In this document: positions 24,382-36,870 of the stretch, piece after piece
How the letters are laid out: each line of letters opens with the position of its first letter
How positions within the stretch are numbered: the stretch's first letter is position 1
From: Paraspadella gotoi
Taxonomy: Eukaryota; Chaetognatha
DNA length: 64,000 bases
Direction of reading: 5' to 3'
Assembly (NCBI GenBank): GCA_051294375.1
Contig: CM119268.1
Location: 3,624,541 to 3,688,540 of the forward strand
The notes under the pieces: model-generated
Database searches by the model: none
What the model was told of the DNA's origin: nothing
The model's input: only the letters and a program-made list of their open reading frames with translations
Made by a program: the position numbers and the translations under genes

Positions 24382-25124
24382 TAGACTAGCATCTTCCTCA
24401 AACTCGTTGTTATGCGTGAAGCCTCTCACTTTCTTTTCTTCATTTCGTATTTTCCTTTTTTTTTTCTTTTTCTTCTTCTTGTTTTAGTTTTAAATCTTTT
24501 TTTCTATTTTTTTTTTGTGACTGAAAGTTTTGTCTTTCTTCGCTTATTTTAAAATTAAAATTTCGACGTCGAATTCGATGTCATTCAGCAAAACGGAAAA
24601 GAAATTGGAAGTAACGGATTGAATTAATGATTGATTGATTGATTAAATGTATCTAATGAAAGATCGACTGTTTGAATTTAACAGAGATTCACATCTAGCA
24701 GAATTTGTAGTCAAAAAATAAAAATTCACTTGTATTTCTATTTAAATCTCTAATTAAATACTTAACTAACCTCTGCATACGATGATTGTTTGATATTATG
24801 AAAGAAAGAGACAATGTTGATTGATATGAATGATGATAAGGACGAGAAAGGTCGACGAATGATTGAAGAGAAAAGAAATGAACGAAGTTACGAACGGAAA
24901 TCGATAAGAAGCGAAGGAGAAAAAGAGAAACTGAAGATGAGAGACAATTGAGAAGGGAGGAAGGGGAAGAAAAAAGGAGGGGAGGAAAGGAGAGAAAAGA
25001 AAAAGAGGAAAGGAAGAGAAGGGAAAAGGACAACAGGAAAGGAGGGGATGAAAAGAGGAGAGGAAAGTGGAGGAAAAAAGAATAAGAAGCTAAGTGGGCT
25101 GAAGACGACTATCCGTAACTTCTG

Positions 25125-25291
25125 TGCCCACTCAGCAGCATTGGAACGGGTCCTGGGCTTGGAACCAGGCTTGGGGGTTTTACAGGGTCCAAGGCCGTTC
25201 TCCTCCATACCCCAGGGTAAGTACCTGGTTAGGATTGAACACGGCACCTCGTAGTCATGAGCTGATGGCTTTACTCAATGAGCCACCGGGT
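25125..25291 (-). mobile_element. tRNA-derived SINE copy
   Basis: Read on the minus strand it begins ACCCGGTGGCTCATTGAG, an A-box-like sequence. This is followed by an anticodon-like region (AGCTCATGACTACGAGG) and a B box GTGTTCAATCC, so the first 72 or so bases are a degenerate tRNA. The body that follows contains CCAAGCCTGGTTCCAAGCCC. The tRNA head does not fold as a functional tRNA. Its 3' end is not clearly delimited. Related pieces occur at 19811-19860 and 55592-55792. Confidence 0.65.
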
Positions 25292-25807
25292 AACAACTGA
25301 AGGTGTCAGGTTTATAGGGGGGCTGAACTTAGACAATGACTGACTACAAAGGGAAGAAAGTAGAGGAGGAAATTAGAAAGGAGGGGGAGGAGGAAAGGAG
25401 AGAAAAGAAGTGGAGATAAGGAAAGGAGGAAAGTTGATAAAAAGGGAGAGGAGGAAAGGAGAGAAAAGAAGTGGACAAAAGGAGTGGAGGAAAGTGAAGG
25501 AAAAGGGAGATGAGGAAAGAAAAAGGGGAATGAGAGGAAGGAAGGATAAGGAGAAAATTGGAGGAAAGAAATGAGAAAAGAAAAGGAAGGAATCGGAGAG
25601 GAAGGTCAGATGGAAGGAAGAAGAATAAAGTGGGACTGAAGGGCTCATTTGCGCAAGGAGACCAGGAAAGATGAAAGGACAAAACCCGCTAATGATCAAA
25701 GACGAACAAAAGAAAAAAAATGCGGAAACGAAACGAAGAAAAAACGAATGAATCGGAAGAGAAAAATGAATCGGATTTTGTTTTTGTTTGTTCTTCTTTG
25801 TCTTTTT

Positions 25808-25884
25808 GAGAGAGAGAGAGAGAGAGAGGGAGAGAGAAAAGAAGAGAGAGAGAGAAAGAGAGGAGAGAGGAGGGAAGAGAGAGA

Positions 25885-25921
<37 letters not shown>

Positions 25922-25970
25922 GAAAGAGAGAGAGAGATAGAGAGATAGAGAAGAGAGAAGAGAGAGAGAT

Positions 25971-26029
<59 letters not shown>

Positions 26030-26030
26030 C
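25808..26030. repeat. Interrupted (GA)n tract, 220 bp
   Basis: GA dinucleotides with occasional GGA, GAA and GATA interruptions. Confidence 0.9.
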
Positions 26031-26420
26031 AATGATCGATCGCTATCAAACTAAAGTTGTCTCGATTCTTTATTATGTAGAGAAAAAAAAGACAATTTAA
26101 TTTTGATCGTCAAACTTTTTAAAAAATAAAAACATTATTTTTTTTTTATTCCTTTGCTTTTAATTATGACCCATTTAATATATGATCGCATACTTCTCTG
26201 ATTGTATTTATCGATGACGTATTTTACCGATTAAAACAATTATAATTTGACGTTATATTATATGCAGTCCTATGATAGATGAATGACAAAACTCTTTTCC
26301 TCTCGCGCTCTCATTTAATTCCTGCATTTAATTGTCATTTTCTCTAATTATTTTGTTTTGTTTCCAGATCTAAATTTAAAGAAAGAGACAAAGAAATAGA
26401 TTTAGAGGTACTTGACAGAT

Positions 26421-26457
<37 letters not shown>

Positions 26458-27536
26458 AAAGAAAGATAAAAGAAGAAGAGAATCAATTGTTCAAATCGTA
26501 TAAAATTCTCTTTCATTCTTTTGTCCTTTCTTTGTCACATAACTCCCGTCTCTGCCTTTTCTCTTTGTCCTCTGTGCGTCCCATAACTCTATTTTCCTTT
26601 GTCCCCGAAACTTTTTCCTTTCTTTTCCTTTCTTTTCCTTTCTTTACTTTTCCTTTATTTTCCTTTTCCTTCACATTTTATGTTTCTTCCAATCTGGTTT
26701 CTCAGAGAGGAGGAAAAAAAATCATTACATTTTGGCAATGATAAATGAAAATAGAAAAACTTGATATATAACAAAGTTTAATAAATTAGCTGATGTCAGT
26801 GAACTTGAAGTTAGAGTTAAAGTTAATAGTGAAATTGAAATAAAAGAATAAGCGGTGAGTGATAGATAAAGTGAGAGTAAGTGATAATAAGTAAAGAAAA
26901 GAAACTTCCACGTGAAATGGAACGATCCCTGTCGAGTGTGCAACTCTTTCTGTAAATCTGTCGGTCTCCCCATTTCTTAGTCTGTCTATCGTCTGTATTT
27001 TCCTACTGAGGTTAGTCAATCCTACAAGCCTCTCTGCCTGTCCGTCTGTATGTCTGTTTGTCTCTTTCTCTGTCTCTGAGATGATAGTTTGAAAGGGAAA
27101 AAAATGNNNNNNNNNNNNNNNNNNNNNNNNNNNNNNNNNNNNNNNNNNNNNNNNNNNNNNNNNNNNNNNNNNNNNNNNNNNNNNNNNNNNNNNNNNNNNN
27201 NNNNNNNNNNNNNNNNNNNNNNNNNNNNNNNNNNNNNNNNNNNNNNNNNNNNNNNNNNNNNNNNNNNNNNNNNNNNNNNNNNNNNNNNNNNNNNNNNNNN
27301 NNNCGGAGAGAGAACTAGAGAGAGAGCAGAGATAAGACGACCGAGCACAGAGAGAGGAGAGGAGGGGATAGAGAGAGAGAGAGGAGAATGAGCATGAAGG
27401 CTGAAAAGAGGTAGAGAGAGAGAGAGGAGAGAGAAGCGGAAGGAGAAAAGAGAGAAGACGTTTCCTTACCCTAATCATCCCCTTTTTCTCCCATTCCTCA
27501 CCCACGACACCCACCCATATCCAGCCTCGCCCTTAC

Positions 27537-28784
27537 CTTCTTCCTTTGGCCGCCTGATTCCACTCTCGATTTACCCCATTATCTCCTCCATTTGCTTCGT
27601 CGTCGTCGTCGTCGTCGTCGTCGTTGATTCCATCGTTTGTCGTCGTCGTCGTCGTCGTCTTTTGTTTTTCCATTTGTCGTCGTCGTCTTCGTCCGAGAAT
27701 CGAGTCTTTTTCTTCGATCGAAACGAAAACGAGATTTTCTCCGTCGACGTCGCTCGTTTGCTGCTGCGTTCGCCGCCGATGCTGTTGCTCCTGCGGCCCC
27801 TGCCGCTGCTGAGAACGAGGCCGTTGAGCCTCCCGCCTCTTGCTATGCTGCCGCGGCGCGCTACTATCGCCTTGGGCGTCCTCTCTCTTAATTTTCGACT
27901 CCTTACCCCGATCCTCACTCATCACTTCCCCTTCCGTCCGCCGCCGCCGCTCATCTACGGCCGCCGCCGCCGCAGCTGCCGCGTTGCTTTGAAAGGCGAG
28001 GAGAGAGAGAAGGAAGAAGAAGGAGAAGAGGAGATCAGCCTGACCGACGGAGGAAGAGACTGACTCCACGTGGACCGGGTGGAGGAGGAAGAGGAGAGAG
28101 GAAAAGAGAACGAGGGTGGAGGAAGAGGGGGAGGAAGAGGGAGAGAGGGAGGAAGGGAGAAGGGCCTGAGGAGTGGGAGAGGATGAAGATCGAGTCCTCT
28201 TCGTTGACGATGACGCCTCCGCCGAAGCCACGCCCACTTTTAACTGTTTCCGGTTTGATGAAACGTCTTCGTCGTCGTCGTCGTCGTCGTCGTCGTCTTC
28301 TTCAAATGTCTTTCGTCGACGCAAACAATTTCCCGATTCAGTTGCGTCAATCGAAAAGGATCCCTCGTCAGCCCAAACGGCACGCCCCATCGCAGCCCCG
28401 ACGTCTTCTCCTTTAGCCGCGAGACAAATCGAATCTGCTTCCGAAAATATTTGAGACGCGGAATCGTCGCTATGGCGACGGAGGGGACTTTGTATAGAGG
28501 GGTCGGGATGGTGTTGGAGCTGGAGCTGGAGCTGGAGCTGTTTACTTTGAAGAGGCACTGCAAAGTCAGAGGACGAGGAGTAAGAAGAAGATGCGGAAGG
28601 AGAGGAAAGAAATAAAGAAGATTCTCCTGCTTTGTTTTTCTTATCTCCTTCGGATTTAAAGATTTCGATTTCTTTTGTCGGCCGAACGGATTTTGTCGGT
28701 CGAGCGGGATTCGTCGGTCTGTCGGTCCCCGTCCGGACGATTTCCTCGGCGGCGTCGGAGGATGAAGTATGACGTCCGGACTGG

Positions 28785-28823
<39 letters not shown>

Positions 28824-30159
28824 GCCGGCGATTTCCGCAGCGCTCGCCCTCCAAACTGGCTTCCCTCTTTTCCCCGGCGAATTTGACGAGTCCCCGCGGA
28901 CTCTAACTCTGGCGGTCGACGGAGGAGATGGGAAACGCGTTGTTGTTGTTGTTGGCGTGGGTGTTTGTGTTCTTTTCCCGCTCGTCGTCGTTGTTGTTGT
29001 TGTGGTTGAAAGGATCGGCGCGGATCGGAGACTAGAAACAAAATGTTTTCTCTCACTTCACGGGATCCGTGAGTGGACCTCGACCTCTCACCATTTTCCT
29101 CACCTCCTCCTCCTCCTCCTCCTCCTCCTTCTCTTCCTCCCACGCCTCTTCTTTTGTTGTTGTTTTCGTCCTTGTTCGTCGAACGGTCGTTCTCATCGTC
29201 GTCGTCGTCGTCGTCGTCGTCGTCGGCGATGCTCTTTTCTTTTTTCCCAAATTCCGATTCAATTTCTGCGTCAGCGACCTCTACTCCTCGAGGCTTTTGT
29301 TTACTGCCAGCCTCGTTCTCGTTCCTCCCATCTTTCGTCTCCCTTTCCTCCTCTCCTTCTTTTCTCTTCTCCTTCTCTCCTTCTTTTCTCTCCTCCTTTT
29401 CTTCTTCTTTCCTTTCCTCCCCGCCTCCTTTTTCGGTTCCGGTTTTTCTCTTGTCTTTCCTTTTTTCCATTATTTTTACATTTTCGTTCGTCTCTGGGAG
29501 ACGCGGTTCTTTCTCAATGTCTCCTCCTCCTCCTCCTCCTCCTCCTCCTCCTCGTCCTTGAGAAAAGACTTCGCAGAATCCAGCATCATCGTCTTCGTCG
29601 TCGCCTTTTTCGTCGCCATCTTGAAAATTCGCCCTCACATCCTCGCTTTCACTTTCACCTCTCACCCTTATTTCCCTTTCACCCTTCGCCACCTCCTCCC
29701 ACTCTTCCTCTTCCTCCTCTCGACCGCCGGAGATCCGCAACGAGTCAACGTCCTCTCCGGCGTCCTCCGTTCGGCCACGCCCACTTCCGGAAAGAGGAGG
29801 CGCGTTGACGAGACCTTCGACCTCGGTAAGGGAGGCGGAGGCGTTGGCGGAGGTGAGGGCGATGAAGCGACGGGCGAGAGTGGACGAAGTGTCGGTGCTG
29901 TCGCCGGTGCGGTCGCCGGTGCGGTCGCCGGTGCGGTCGCCGGTGCGGTCGCCAAAAATCGTCTTCCGTCCCGTCGAAACCGAGTCGCAGCGGAATAACC
30001 TCTCGAAATTTCCAGGTTCCCCGGATTTAATTGGTTTCGACGGAAAAGAGGAAGAAAGTCCGGATGTAACCGAGTTGACAGAACCGGAAGTGAGGGCGTC
30101 GGCGTCTTTGAGGCGACTTTGAGTCTTTCGGCGTTCTCCTCGTAAAAACATTGACGTCA
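27537..30159 (-). CDS. TMTC-like: TMTC-like gene, giant exon with low-complexity insertion
   Basis: A 2,623-base exon open throughout (about 874 residues). Acceptor TTCTCCTTCATCCAG|TGACG; donor GGAAGAAG|GTAAGGGCG; start phase 1, end phase 2. The conserved TMTC block sits near 27960-28140: a hydrophobic helix followed by HPVHVESV (28058-28081) and SSSVGQADLLFSFFFLL. Before it lie about 690 residues with no recognisable domain: Ser, Asp/Glu, Arg, Gln and Ala runs, four tandem GDRT units (about 29899-29953), QLQLQLQLQ, and poly-Asp. After it come about 145 residues of Ala, Arg, Gln, Thr and Asp runs. These insertions fall in loops between helices. Part of the long run could be an unrecognised intron, but none is needed to keep the frame. 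Confidence 0.8.
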
Positions 30160-31100
30160 CTGGATGAAGGAGAAAGAAAAGGAAAAAGGGAGAAAATGGG
30201 AGACAGGGGTGTGAATGCGGTCGGGGAGACGAGTAGAATATGTAAAAGGAAGGAAAAGATGAAATGGAGGAAGAAAGTTGAAGCAGAAGTGAGAGAGAGA
30301 AAATGGAGAGGAAAGAGTGGAAAAGAAAAAAAATACGGGAGAGAAAATGATAAGGGAAAAATAAAAAAAAAAACATTTAATAATAAATGAGAGAATTAAT
30401 ATAAAAAAGTGACATTTTGTATTGAATGGGAAAGAGAATGAAGAGAGAAAAGAGAAAAAAATATAACAACTTGAAAAAATTGGAAGGTTAAAAAGGAGAG
30501 AAAAAGGTAAAAGGAGAAAGTCAGAAGAGAAGCAGATTAGAAAAGTAAGGCGACTCGAAAAGGGCAAAAGGTTGAAACCAAGAAAAACTTGGTTAGACTT
30601 AAAATACATTAGCTCTTTGCAAGAAAATGAGTTTAGTTTCATTACTATTCGCTTGTTCTTTAACATTTGATTATTTATTTTAGATTCTAAGAGTTAGTAT
30701 TTCGATTACTGAACTGTTTTGCATATCAGTTAAAAAAAACAAACTGGGTNNNNNNNNNNNNNNNNNNNNNNNNNNNNNNNNNNNNNNNNNNNNNNNNNNN
30801 NNNNNNNNNNNNNNNNNNNNNNNNNNNNNNNNNNNNNNNNNNNNNNNNNNNNNNNNNNNNNNNNNNNNNNNNNNNNNNNNNNNNNNNNNNNNNNNNNNNN
30901 NNNNNNNNNNNNNNNNNNNNNNNNNNNNNNNNNNNNNNNNNNNNNNNNNNNNNNGAGAGAGAGAGAGAGAGAGAGAGAAACTGTTTCTTTTTTTACTTCT
31001 TTTCCTCCTTAATTTCGATTTAATGAAGCGAAAAGAAACCTTGATGCGACAACCAATCAGATCACGAATTCTTCTGACCAATCGGCGATTAGGTACTTAC
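30160..31100 (-). other. Intron of the TMTC-like gene (0.9 kb)
   Basis: Bounded by GTAAGTACCT donor and TTCTCCTTCATCCAG acceptor on the minus strand; contains a 205-N gap (30750-30954) next to a GA tract. Confidence 0.7.
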
Positions 31101-31200
31101 CTTTGGCAAAGAGTAGAGTGACTGAGGCGTGAGCGACGAGACTTACGACGTTAAAGATCGGACTCTTGGCGGAGGCGGAGCCAATGAGGCACTGAAGTCN
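31101..31200 (-). CDS. TMTC-like: TMTC-like gene, N-terminal-side exon (5' end in gap)
   Basis: The visible 100 bases encode LQCLIGSASAKSPIFNVVSL followed by VAHASVTLLFAK, which corresponds to the TMTC segment 'NYxLxGLNPxxFHLVNVLLHxxVTxLL' just before the second or third helix. It ends at a strong donor, AAAG|GTAAGTACCT, leaving one base of a codon (phase 1). The 5' part of the exon runs into the run of N at 31200-31425, where the 'SYRPL' region and perhaps the catalytic acidic loop would be expected. Without the neighbouring exons this fragment would be unrecognisable; its call depends on phase and order. Confidence 0.65.
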
Positions 31201-31610
31201 NNNNNNNNNNNNNNNNNNNNNNNNNNNNNNNNNNNNNNNNNNNNNNNNNNNNNNNNNNNNNNNNNNNNNNNNNNNNNNNNNNNNNNNNNNNNNNNNNNNN
31301 NNNNNNNNNNNNNNNNNNNNNNNNNNNNNNNNNNNNNNNNNNNNNNNNNNNNNNNNNNNNNNNNNNNNNNNNNNNNNNNNNNNNNNNNNNNNNNNNNNNN
31401 NNNNNNNNNNNNNNNNNNNNNNNNNGAGAAAACATTTGAATTTTTGAATTTTTACTTAAATAAACACAAATAAGTATTGCACTATAAAGTTTTGAGTAAT
31501 AATCTAAAAATGCAAAAAAATACTATTAAAAAAACTTGCGAAAGGCCATTTCGCAATAAAAGTTGCGTTCTAACTTTTTTTAAATTAACATGAGCTATGT
31601 GGAACAGGTA

Positions 31611-31700
31611 CCCTCGATAGCTCAGTTGGTAGAGCGGAGGACTGTAGTGGCAATTTCTCTGGGTATCCTTAGGTCGCTGGTTCGAATCCGGCTCGAGGGA
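31611..31700 (+). tRNA. trnY: tRNA-Tyr (GTA) with 17-nt intron
   Basis: Acceptor arms CCCTCGA and TCGAGGG pair perfectly with discriminator A. The A box TAGCTCAGTTGG and B box GGTTCGAATCC are intact. Anticodon GTA is at 31644-31646. A 17-base intron (31648-31664) lies one base 3' of the anticodon, the canonical position, giving a 73-nt mature tRNA. A TTTT pol III terminator lies at 31706-31709, and a 25-N gap starts right after it at 31711. Nuclear tRNA-Tyr genes of animals commonly carry such an intron. Confidence 0.97.
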
Positions 31701-32151
31701 CCATCTTTTGNNNNNNNNNNNNNNNNNNNNNNNNNTAGAGAGGATTCAAAAAGAGAGCCACATCCAACAAGAAGAAAGAAAAAAGAAGATCAACCTTATT
31801 AATCTTTTGCTTCGAAAAAACTTTTCGAATATTCGAGAGAGAGAGAGAGAGAGAGAGAGCAGTGAAAGTGAGGCGATAGAGAGAGAGAGAGAGAGAGAGA
31901 GAGAAGAAAAGAAAAAAAAGGAAGAAGAGAGAGGAAAGAAGAGAAGAAAAAAAAAGTGAGACAGATAGAGAAGAAGAGAGTGGTGAGAAGAGAGAGAGAG
32001 AAAAATAACTTTTCTCTACATTATGTTATCTTTTCGACGTGCATAGCGCTATAAGTTATATACACAAACACTCAAATTATTAGAGAATTTTCCATCAGTG
32101 TTTGTCTCGTCTCTCTCCTCTCTCTCTCTCTCTCGTCTACTCATCTCTCCG

Positions 32152-32186
<35 letters not shown>

Positions 32187-32931
32187 TCTCAACGAATCCC
32201 GCTCTCATCCACCGAATCCTCCTCTCTCATCCGTCTTCTCTCTCTCAGACTCAGCGGACTATTGGAATTAAATTTCAAATCAACAGCTGGCACTTTTTCC
32301 AGAGTAGCGAAACCGGAACGAAAATTGAGAAGAACAAATTATGAGTTGAAAAAAAAAAGAATACTGGAAGAAGTTTCTTTGATTCCGACTTTGAGCAGAT
32401 TGTTGTGAGTGGGCGTAACGCTTTTGACTTTAGTTAATTTATATAATAAGATACGTTTTAATTTTGAATAACGATTTTATTATAGAAATGAGGTTGTTGT
32501 AAACCGTAGAATGAACACAAATGATAAAAAAAGTATTACGTATTATTGGTTTCCCTTTCGCTTTTATTTTTAAAAAAAAATTTTATTAACTTTATTTTCA
32601 TTCGTCCGTCGCAGTTTTGTTGAAAAATTTAATATTACGTCAAAATTTTTTGAAAAAGACAACGTTGTTATCTCATTTCCTCTTTTCGAGAAGAACTCTT
32701 GTATAATCAAATATTTTTTCATAAAAGCTTTTTTGTATGCATAATTGAAAGAATTGAATTAATTATACCTACAAGAAAAATAGAGAGAAAAAAATCAAAC
32801 AACCCCGTGATAAAATGAAATATTTAACGACTAAATGAAAAGAAAAATTAAACCCCTTAATAAACAGCTCCTGATATAATTATCTTTAATTTTCAGGCTC
32901 GTTGTGGCGGCAGTGGGACTTAACGACGCAT

Positions 32932-33044
<113 letters not shown>

Positions 33045-33179
33045 GCGTTCTGAGAGGAGATTTGAATAAATTAGTGATTTTTGCCGATGGCGGCGTAATG
33101 TGTGGAGGAAGGAGAGAGAAAAATGGCGAAGAAAAAAGTGGAGGAAAAGGAAAAAAGAGGTTAACGAGAAGAAAAGAGA

Positions 33180-33535
33180 AAATAAAATGGAGATAAAGAA
33201 AAGGAAAGGAGAAAGAAGAGACAGCAGGAGAGAAGGATAAAAGAGAAAGAGAAGGAGAGAAGAATAAAACAGAAAGAAAAGGAGAAGGATAAAAGAGAAA
33301 GAGAAGGAGAGAAGAATAAAACAGAAAGAGAAGGAGAGAAGGATAAAACAGAAAGAAAAGAGAGAAGAATAAAACAGAAAGAGAAGGAGAAAGATAAAAC
33401 AGAAAGAGAAGGCGAGAAGGAGAAAACAGAAAGAGAAGGAGAGAAGGATAAAACAGAAAGAAAAAGAGAGATGGATAAAACAGAAAGAAAAGGAGAGAAG
33501 AATAATACAGAAAGAGAAGGAGAGAATAAAATCAC
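33180..33535. repeat. Purine-rich minisatellite, GATAAAACAGAAAGAGAAGG units
   Basis: More than ten degenerate units of about 20-32 bp, nearly all purine on the plus strand. Reading frames on either strand across it are compositional. Confidence 0.75.
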
Positions 33536-33920
33536 ATGAATTAATTCACCAGCGTGAATCTCGATTATGACTCGTCGTGGTTTATGAAGGCAAGTCAGTT
33601 CACACGAGTGAGAGAAAAAAAATAACTGCGAAAAAAATGCAAACGAATTTCAAAAGACGTCACGGGGAAAATAATTCGGGTGATAAAATGATTACCTATC
33701 ATTGTTAACTTTCTTATCCCTCTCTTTTCTCTCTCTTCTCTCTCGTCTCTCTCTCTCTCTTCTTTTCTCTCCTCTTCTCTCTCTCTTCTTCTCTCTTCTT
33801 CTCTTGCTCTCTCTGCTCTCTGCTCTCATATATACGGCCTCATTAACTGTTACATTGTTACTGTGTTGTTAAAACATTTCACAAATCAAAATCAATCACT
33901 CTCTTTTCTCTCTCTCTCTC

Positions 33921-33974
<54 letters not shown>

Positions 33975-35728
33975 CAAAACACTGTGAAACTTCGAATCTT
34001 TTAGTAACTGAAAAGAGAAAAGAAAGTAAAAAAAAAGGAAAACAGTCCAGCTTTGATCCATACCGTCGCGCAAGAAATAACGAAAAAATCGAAAGGGAAA
34101 GAAAGACGAGAGAAAGACTCGATTTGAAAACACAAAGGGGATAAATCGAAAATAAGAAATTTCAATAAGAATTTGTGATTCGTTCGAATAGTCCCGGCAA
34201 ATGTATGTTGTGTATTACTTCCCCCTCTTCTACGGTGCCACAACCCCCCTTCCACAATCCACAACCCCCATCCACAATCCACCAACCCCCGCTTTCCACA
34301 ATGCCATGAGCCCCTAACTTACGTCCACATCCTCCAACGGACTAAAAAAAAAATGAAAATGGATTTTCATGTATCCGAAAGATAGTAGAAAGACGAGAGA
34401 AGAGAGAGAGTAGAGAGAGAGATAAGGAAAGTNNNNNNNNNNNNNNNNNNNNNNNNNAGAGGGAAGTAATAACAAATCATTCGACTTTCGACGACAAATT
34501 CTTATTGATTTTTATTTTCGTTTCCCTTTTGTTTTCATCGAANNNNNNNNNNNNNNNNNNNNNNNNNNNNNNNNNNNNNNNNNNNNNNNNNNNNNNNNNN
34601 NNNNNNNNNNNNNNNNNNNNNNNNNNNNNNNNNNNNNNNNNNNNNNNNNNNNNNNNNNNNNNNNNNNNNNNNNNNNNNNNNNNNNNNNNNNNNNNNNNNN
34701 NNNNNNNNNNNNNNNNNNNNNNNNNNNNNNNNNNNNNNNNNNNNNNNNNNNNNNNNNNNNNNNNNNNNNNNNNNNNNNNNNNNNNNNNNNNNNNNNNNNN
34801 NNNNNNNNNNNNNNNNNNNNNNNNNNNNNNNNNNNNNNNNNNNNNNNNNNNNNNNNNNNNNNNNNNNNNNNNNNNNNNNNNNNNNNNNNNNNNNNNNNNN
34901 NNNNNNNNNNNNNNNNNNNNNNNNNNNNNNNNNNNNNNNNNNNNNNNNNNNNNNNNNNNNNNNNNNNNNNNNNNNNNNNNNNNNNNNNNNNNNNNNNNNN
35001 NNNNNNNNNNNNNNNNNNNNNNNNNNNNNNNNNNNNNNNNNNNNNNNNNNNNNNNNNNNNNNNNNNNNNNNNNNNNNNNNNNNNNNNNNNNNNNNNNNNN
35101 NNNNNNNNNNNNNNNNNNNNNNNNNNNNNNNNNNNNNNNNNNNNNNNNNNNNNNNNNNNNNNNNNNNNNNNNNNNNNNNNNNNNNNNNNNNNNNNNNNNN
35201 NNNNNNNNNNNNNNNNNNNNNNNNNNNNNNNNNNNNNNNNNNNNNNNNNNNNNNNNNNNNNNNNNNNNNNNNNNNNNNNNNNNNNNNNNNNNNNNNNNNN
35301 NNNNNNNNNNNNNNNNNNNNNNNNNNNNNNNNNNNNNNNNNNNNNNNNNNNNNNNNNNNNNNNNNNNNNNNNNNNNNNNNNNNNNNNNNNNNNNNNNNNN
35401 NNNNNNNNNNNNNNNNNNNNNNNNNNNNNNNNNNNNNNNNNNNNNNNNNNNNNNNNNTTTTATGGTCGACGTAACTTATTAGAGTTTTTAGCGTCAATAT
35501 CTTTCGGCTCCAGTCAGGCGTATAGAGTTATATGTCAGATGCCAGGCGCCATTTGTCAGACTTTCACGGTTCAGGCGTTAACCATCAGGCGTGGCGCGAC
35601 AGGCATCAACAGAGGTCAGCGCCTGTCACTCAGTTTTACTCGCGTCAGAAAAATTTTCAATAACCAAAAAAAAACAAACTCTTAATGGATTTTTTTTCCG
35701 CTTTTGACTTTTCTCTCTTTTTTTAACA

Positions 35729-35733
<5 letters not shown>

Positions 35734-35807
<74 letters not shown>
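35734..35807. repeat. (CT)n microsatellite
   Basis: CT dinucleotides with one interruption. Confidence 0.95.
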
Positions 35808-35809
<2 letters not shown>

Positions 35810-36054
35810 GGTATTTCGGGACTTTTTGACGGTTGTTCGTTCGTTTATTATTCGTTTGTTCGTTTCTTCTTTGTTTATTTGTTCGTTAATTACTTTCCGA
35901 CTTACTTCCTTCTTTTTATTATATATTTATTTTTATGTTCATTTTATTCAATAATTCAGTCTTCCATTCATTCATTCATTCATGCATTCACTCATTCATT
36001 CATTCACTTGTTTTTTTTTCATTCATTCAATCATGACAACATTCGTTTGGATAC

Positions 36055-36180
36055 GAATGATATTTCCTCCTTAATATCTCTTCATTAATATCTCTTCCTT
36101 AATATATTTTCCTTAATATCTCCTCCTTAATATCTCCTCCCTAATATCACTAACTTAATATCTCCTCCTTAATATTTCCT
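36055..36180. repeat. Tandem TCCTCCTTAATATC units (about 15 bp)
   Basis: About eight imperfect units of TCCTCCTTAATATC with T/C changes. Confidence 0.75.
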
Positions 36181-36759
36181 CCCTTTTCCTCTTTTTTTCT
36201 CTCTTAAGCTTTTTTTTCTCCGAGCGTCAAAAGCGAGGACCTCGGGTCTCCCATTCAAAACCAAGTTCACCTCTAACCCTTATCATTCTCCCCCCTCCCT
36301 CTCCCCTTACCGCCCCCCTTCTCCCCCCTTTCTTTTTTTTAAATACAGTTTTATTTTCTCAGTTTTTTTTTCTATTTTTTTCATACGTATATTTAATTAT
36401 TTCCCTTAAATTTTCATTATCTCCCAATTAACCTGTTATTTTTTTTTCATATTTCCTTCCTTAATAAATTGTGTCTCTATTTTAATCTTACTTCTTTCAA
36501 TGCGACCTTTTCTCTATCCCTTTCTTTATCCCTTTCACTATCCCTTTAACTATCCCCTCTCTATTTCCTTAATTCTCCCTTCTCTTTCTCTTTCTTCCTT
36601 AATTTTCCCTTCTCCTCCCTTTTTTCTTTCCCCCTCATTTTTCCTCCTCTTCTCCTTTTTCCTCTTCCCCCTCCCGCCTTTTTTTTTCGATCGTTGGTTC
36701 CTTTGAAGCCTTTTTTTGATCTCTGCGACGCGATTAATCGATCTCCATGGTTACCGGGT

Positions 36760-36763
36760 CGTT

Positions 36764-36810
<47 letters not shown>

Positions 36811-36870
36811 TTCGCTTTTGGACGTTATCATTGACGTTATCGTCATCATCATCGTCGTCGTGCCTTGATA
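36760..36870. repeat. (GTC)n tract
   Basis: About sixteen perfect GTC triplets followed by mixed GTC, ATC and GTT. Confidence 0.85.

Larger units (their letters stand above)
17435..27536 (-). other. Intron of the TMTC-like gene (10.1 kb)
   Basis: Bounded by GTAAGGGCG donor and CTTTCCCTCCAG acceptor on the minus strand. Contains SINE fragments (19811, 25125), the TTGCGCCGC element at 21354, the GTC array, several GA tracts and gaps 23451-23460, 23580-23882 and 27107-27303. Flanking phases agree, so no exon is required here. Confidence 0.7.

Noticed and set aside
25219-25291. Possible tRNA gene on the minus strand
   Set aside because: A and B boxes are present but the stems do not pair as a tRNA and a SINE body follows, so it is a SINE head.
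28675-29998. Long plus-strand frames opposite the giant TMTC-like exon
   Set aside because: They are antisense shadows: low-complexity triplet DNA is open on both strands, and only the minus frame contains HPVHVESV and fits the splice phases.
34505-35497. Open frames over 34505-35497
   Set aside because: They consist almost entirely of N from the gap 34543-35457.
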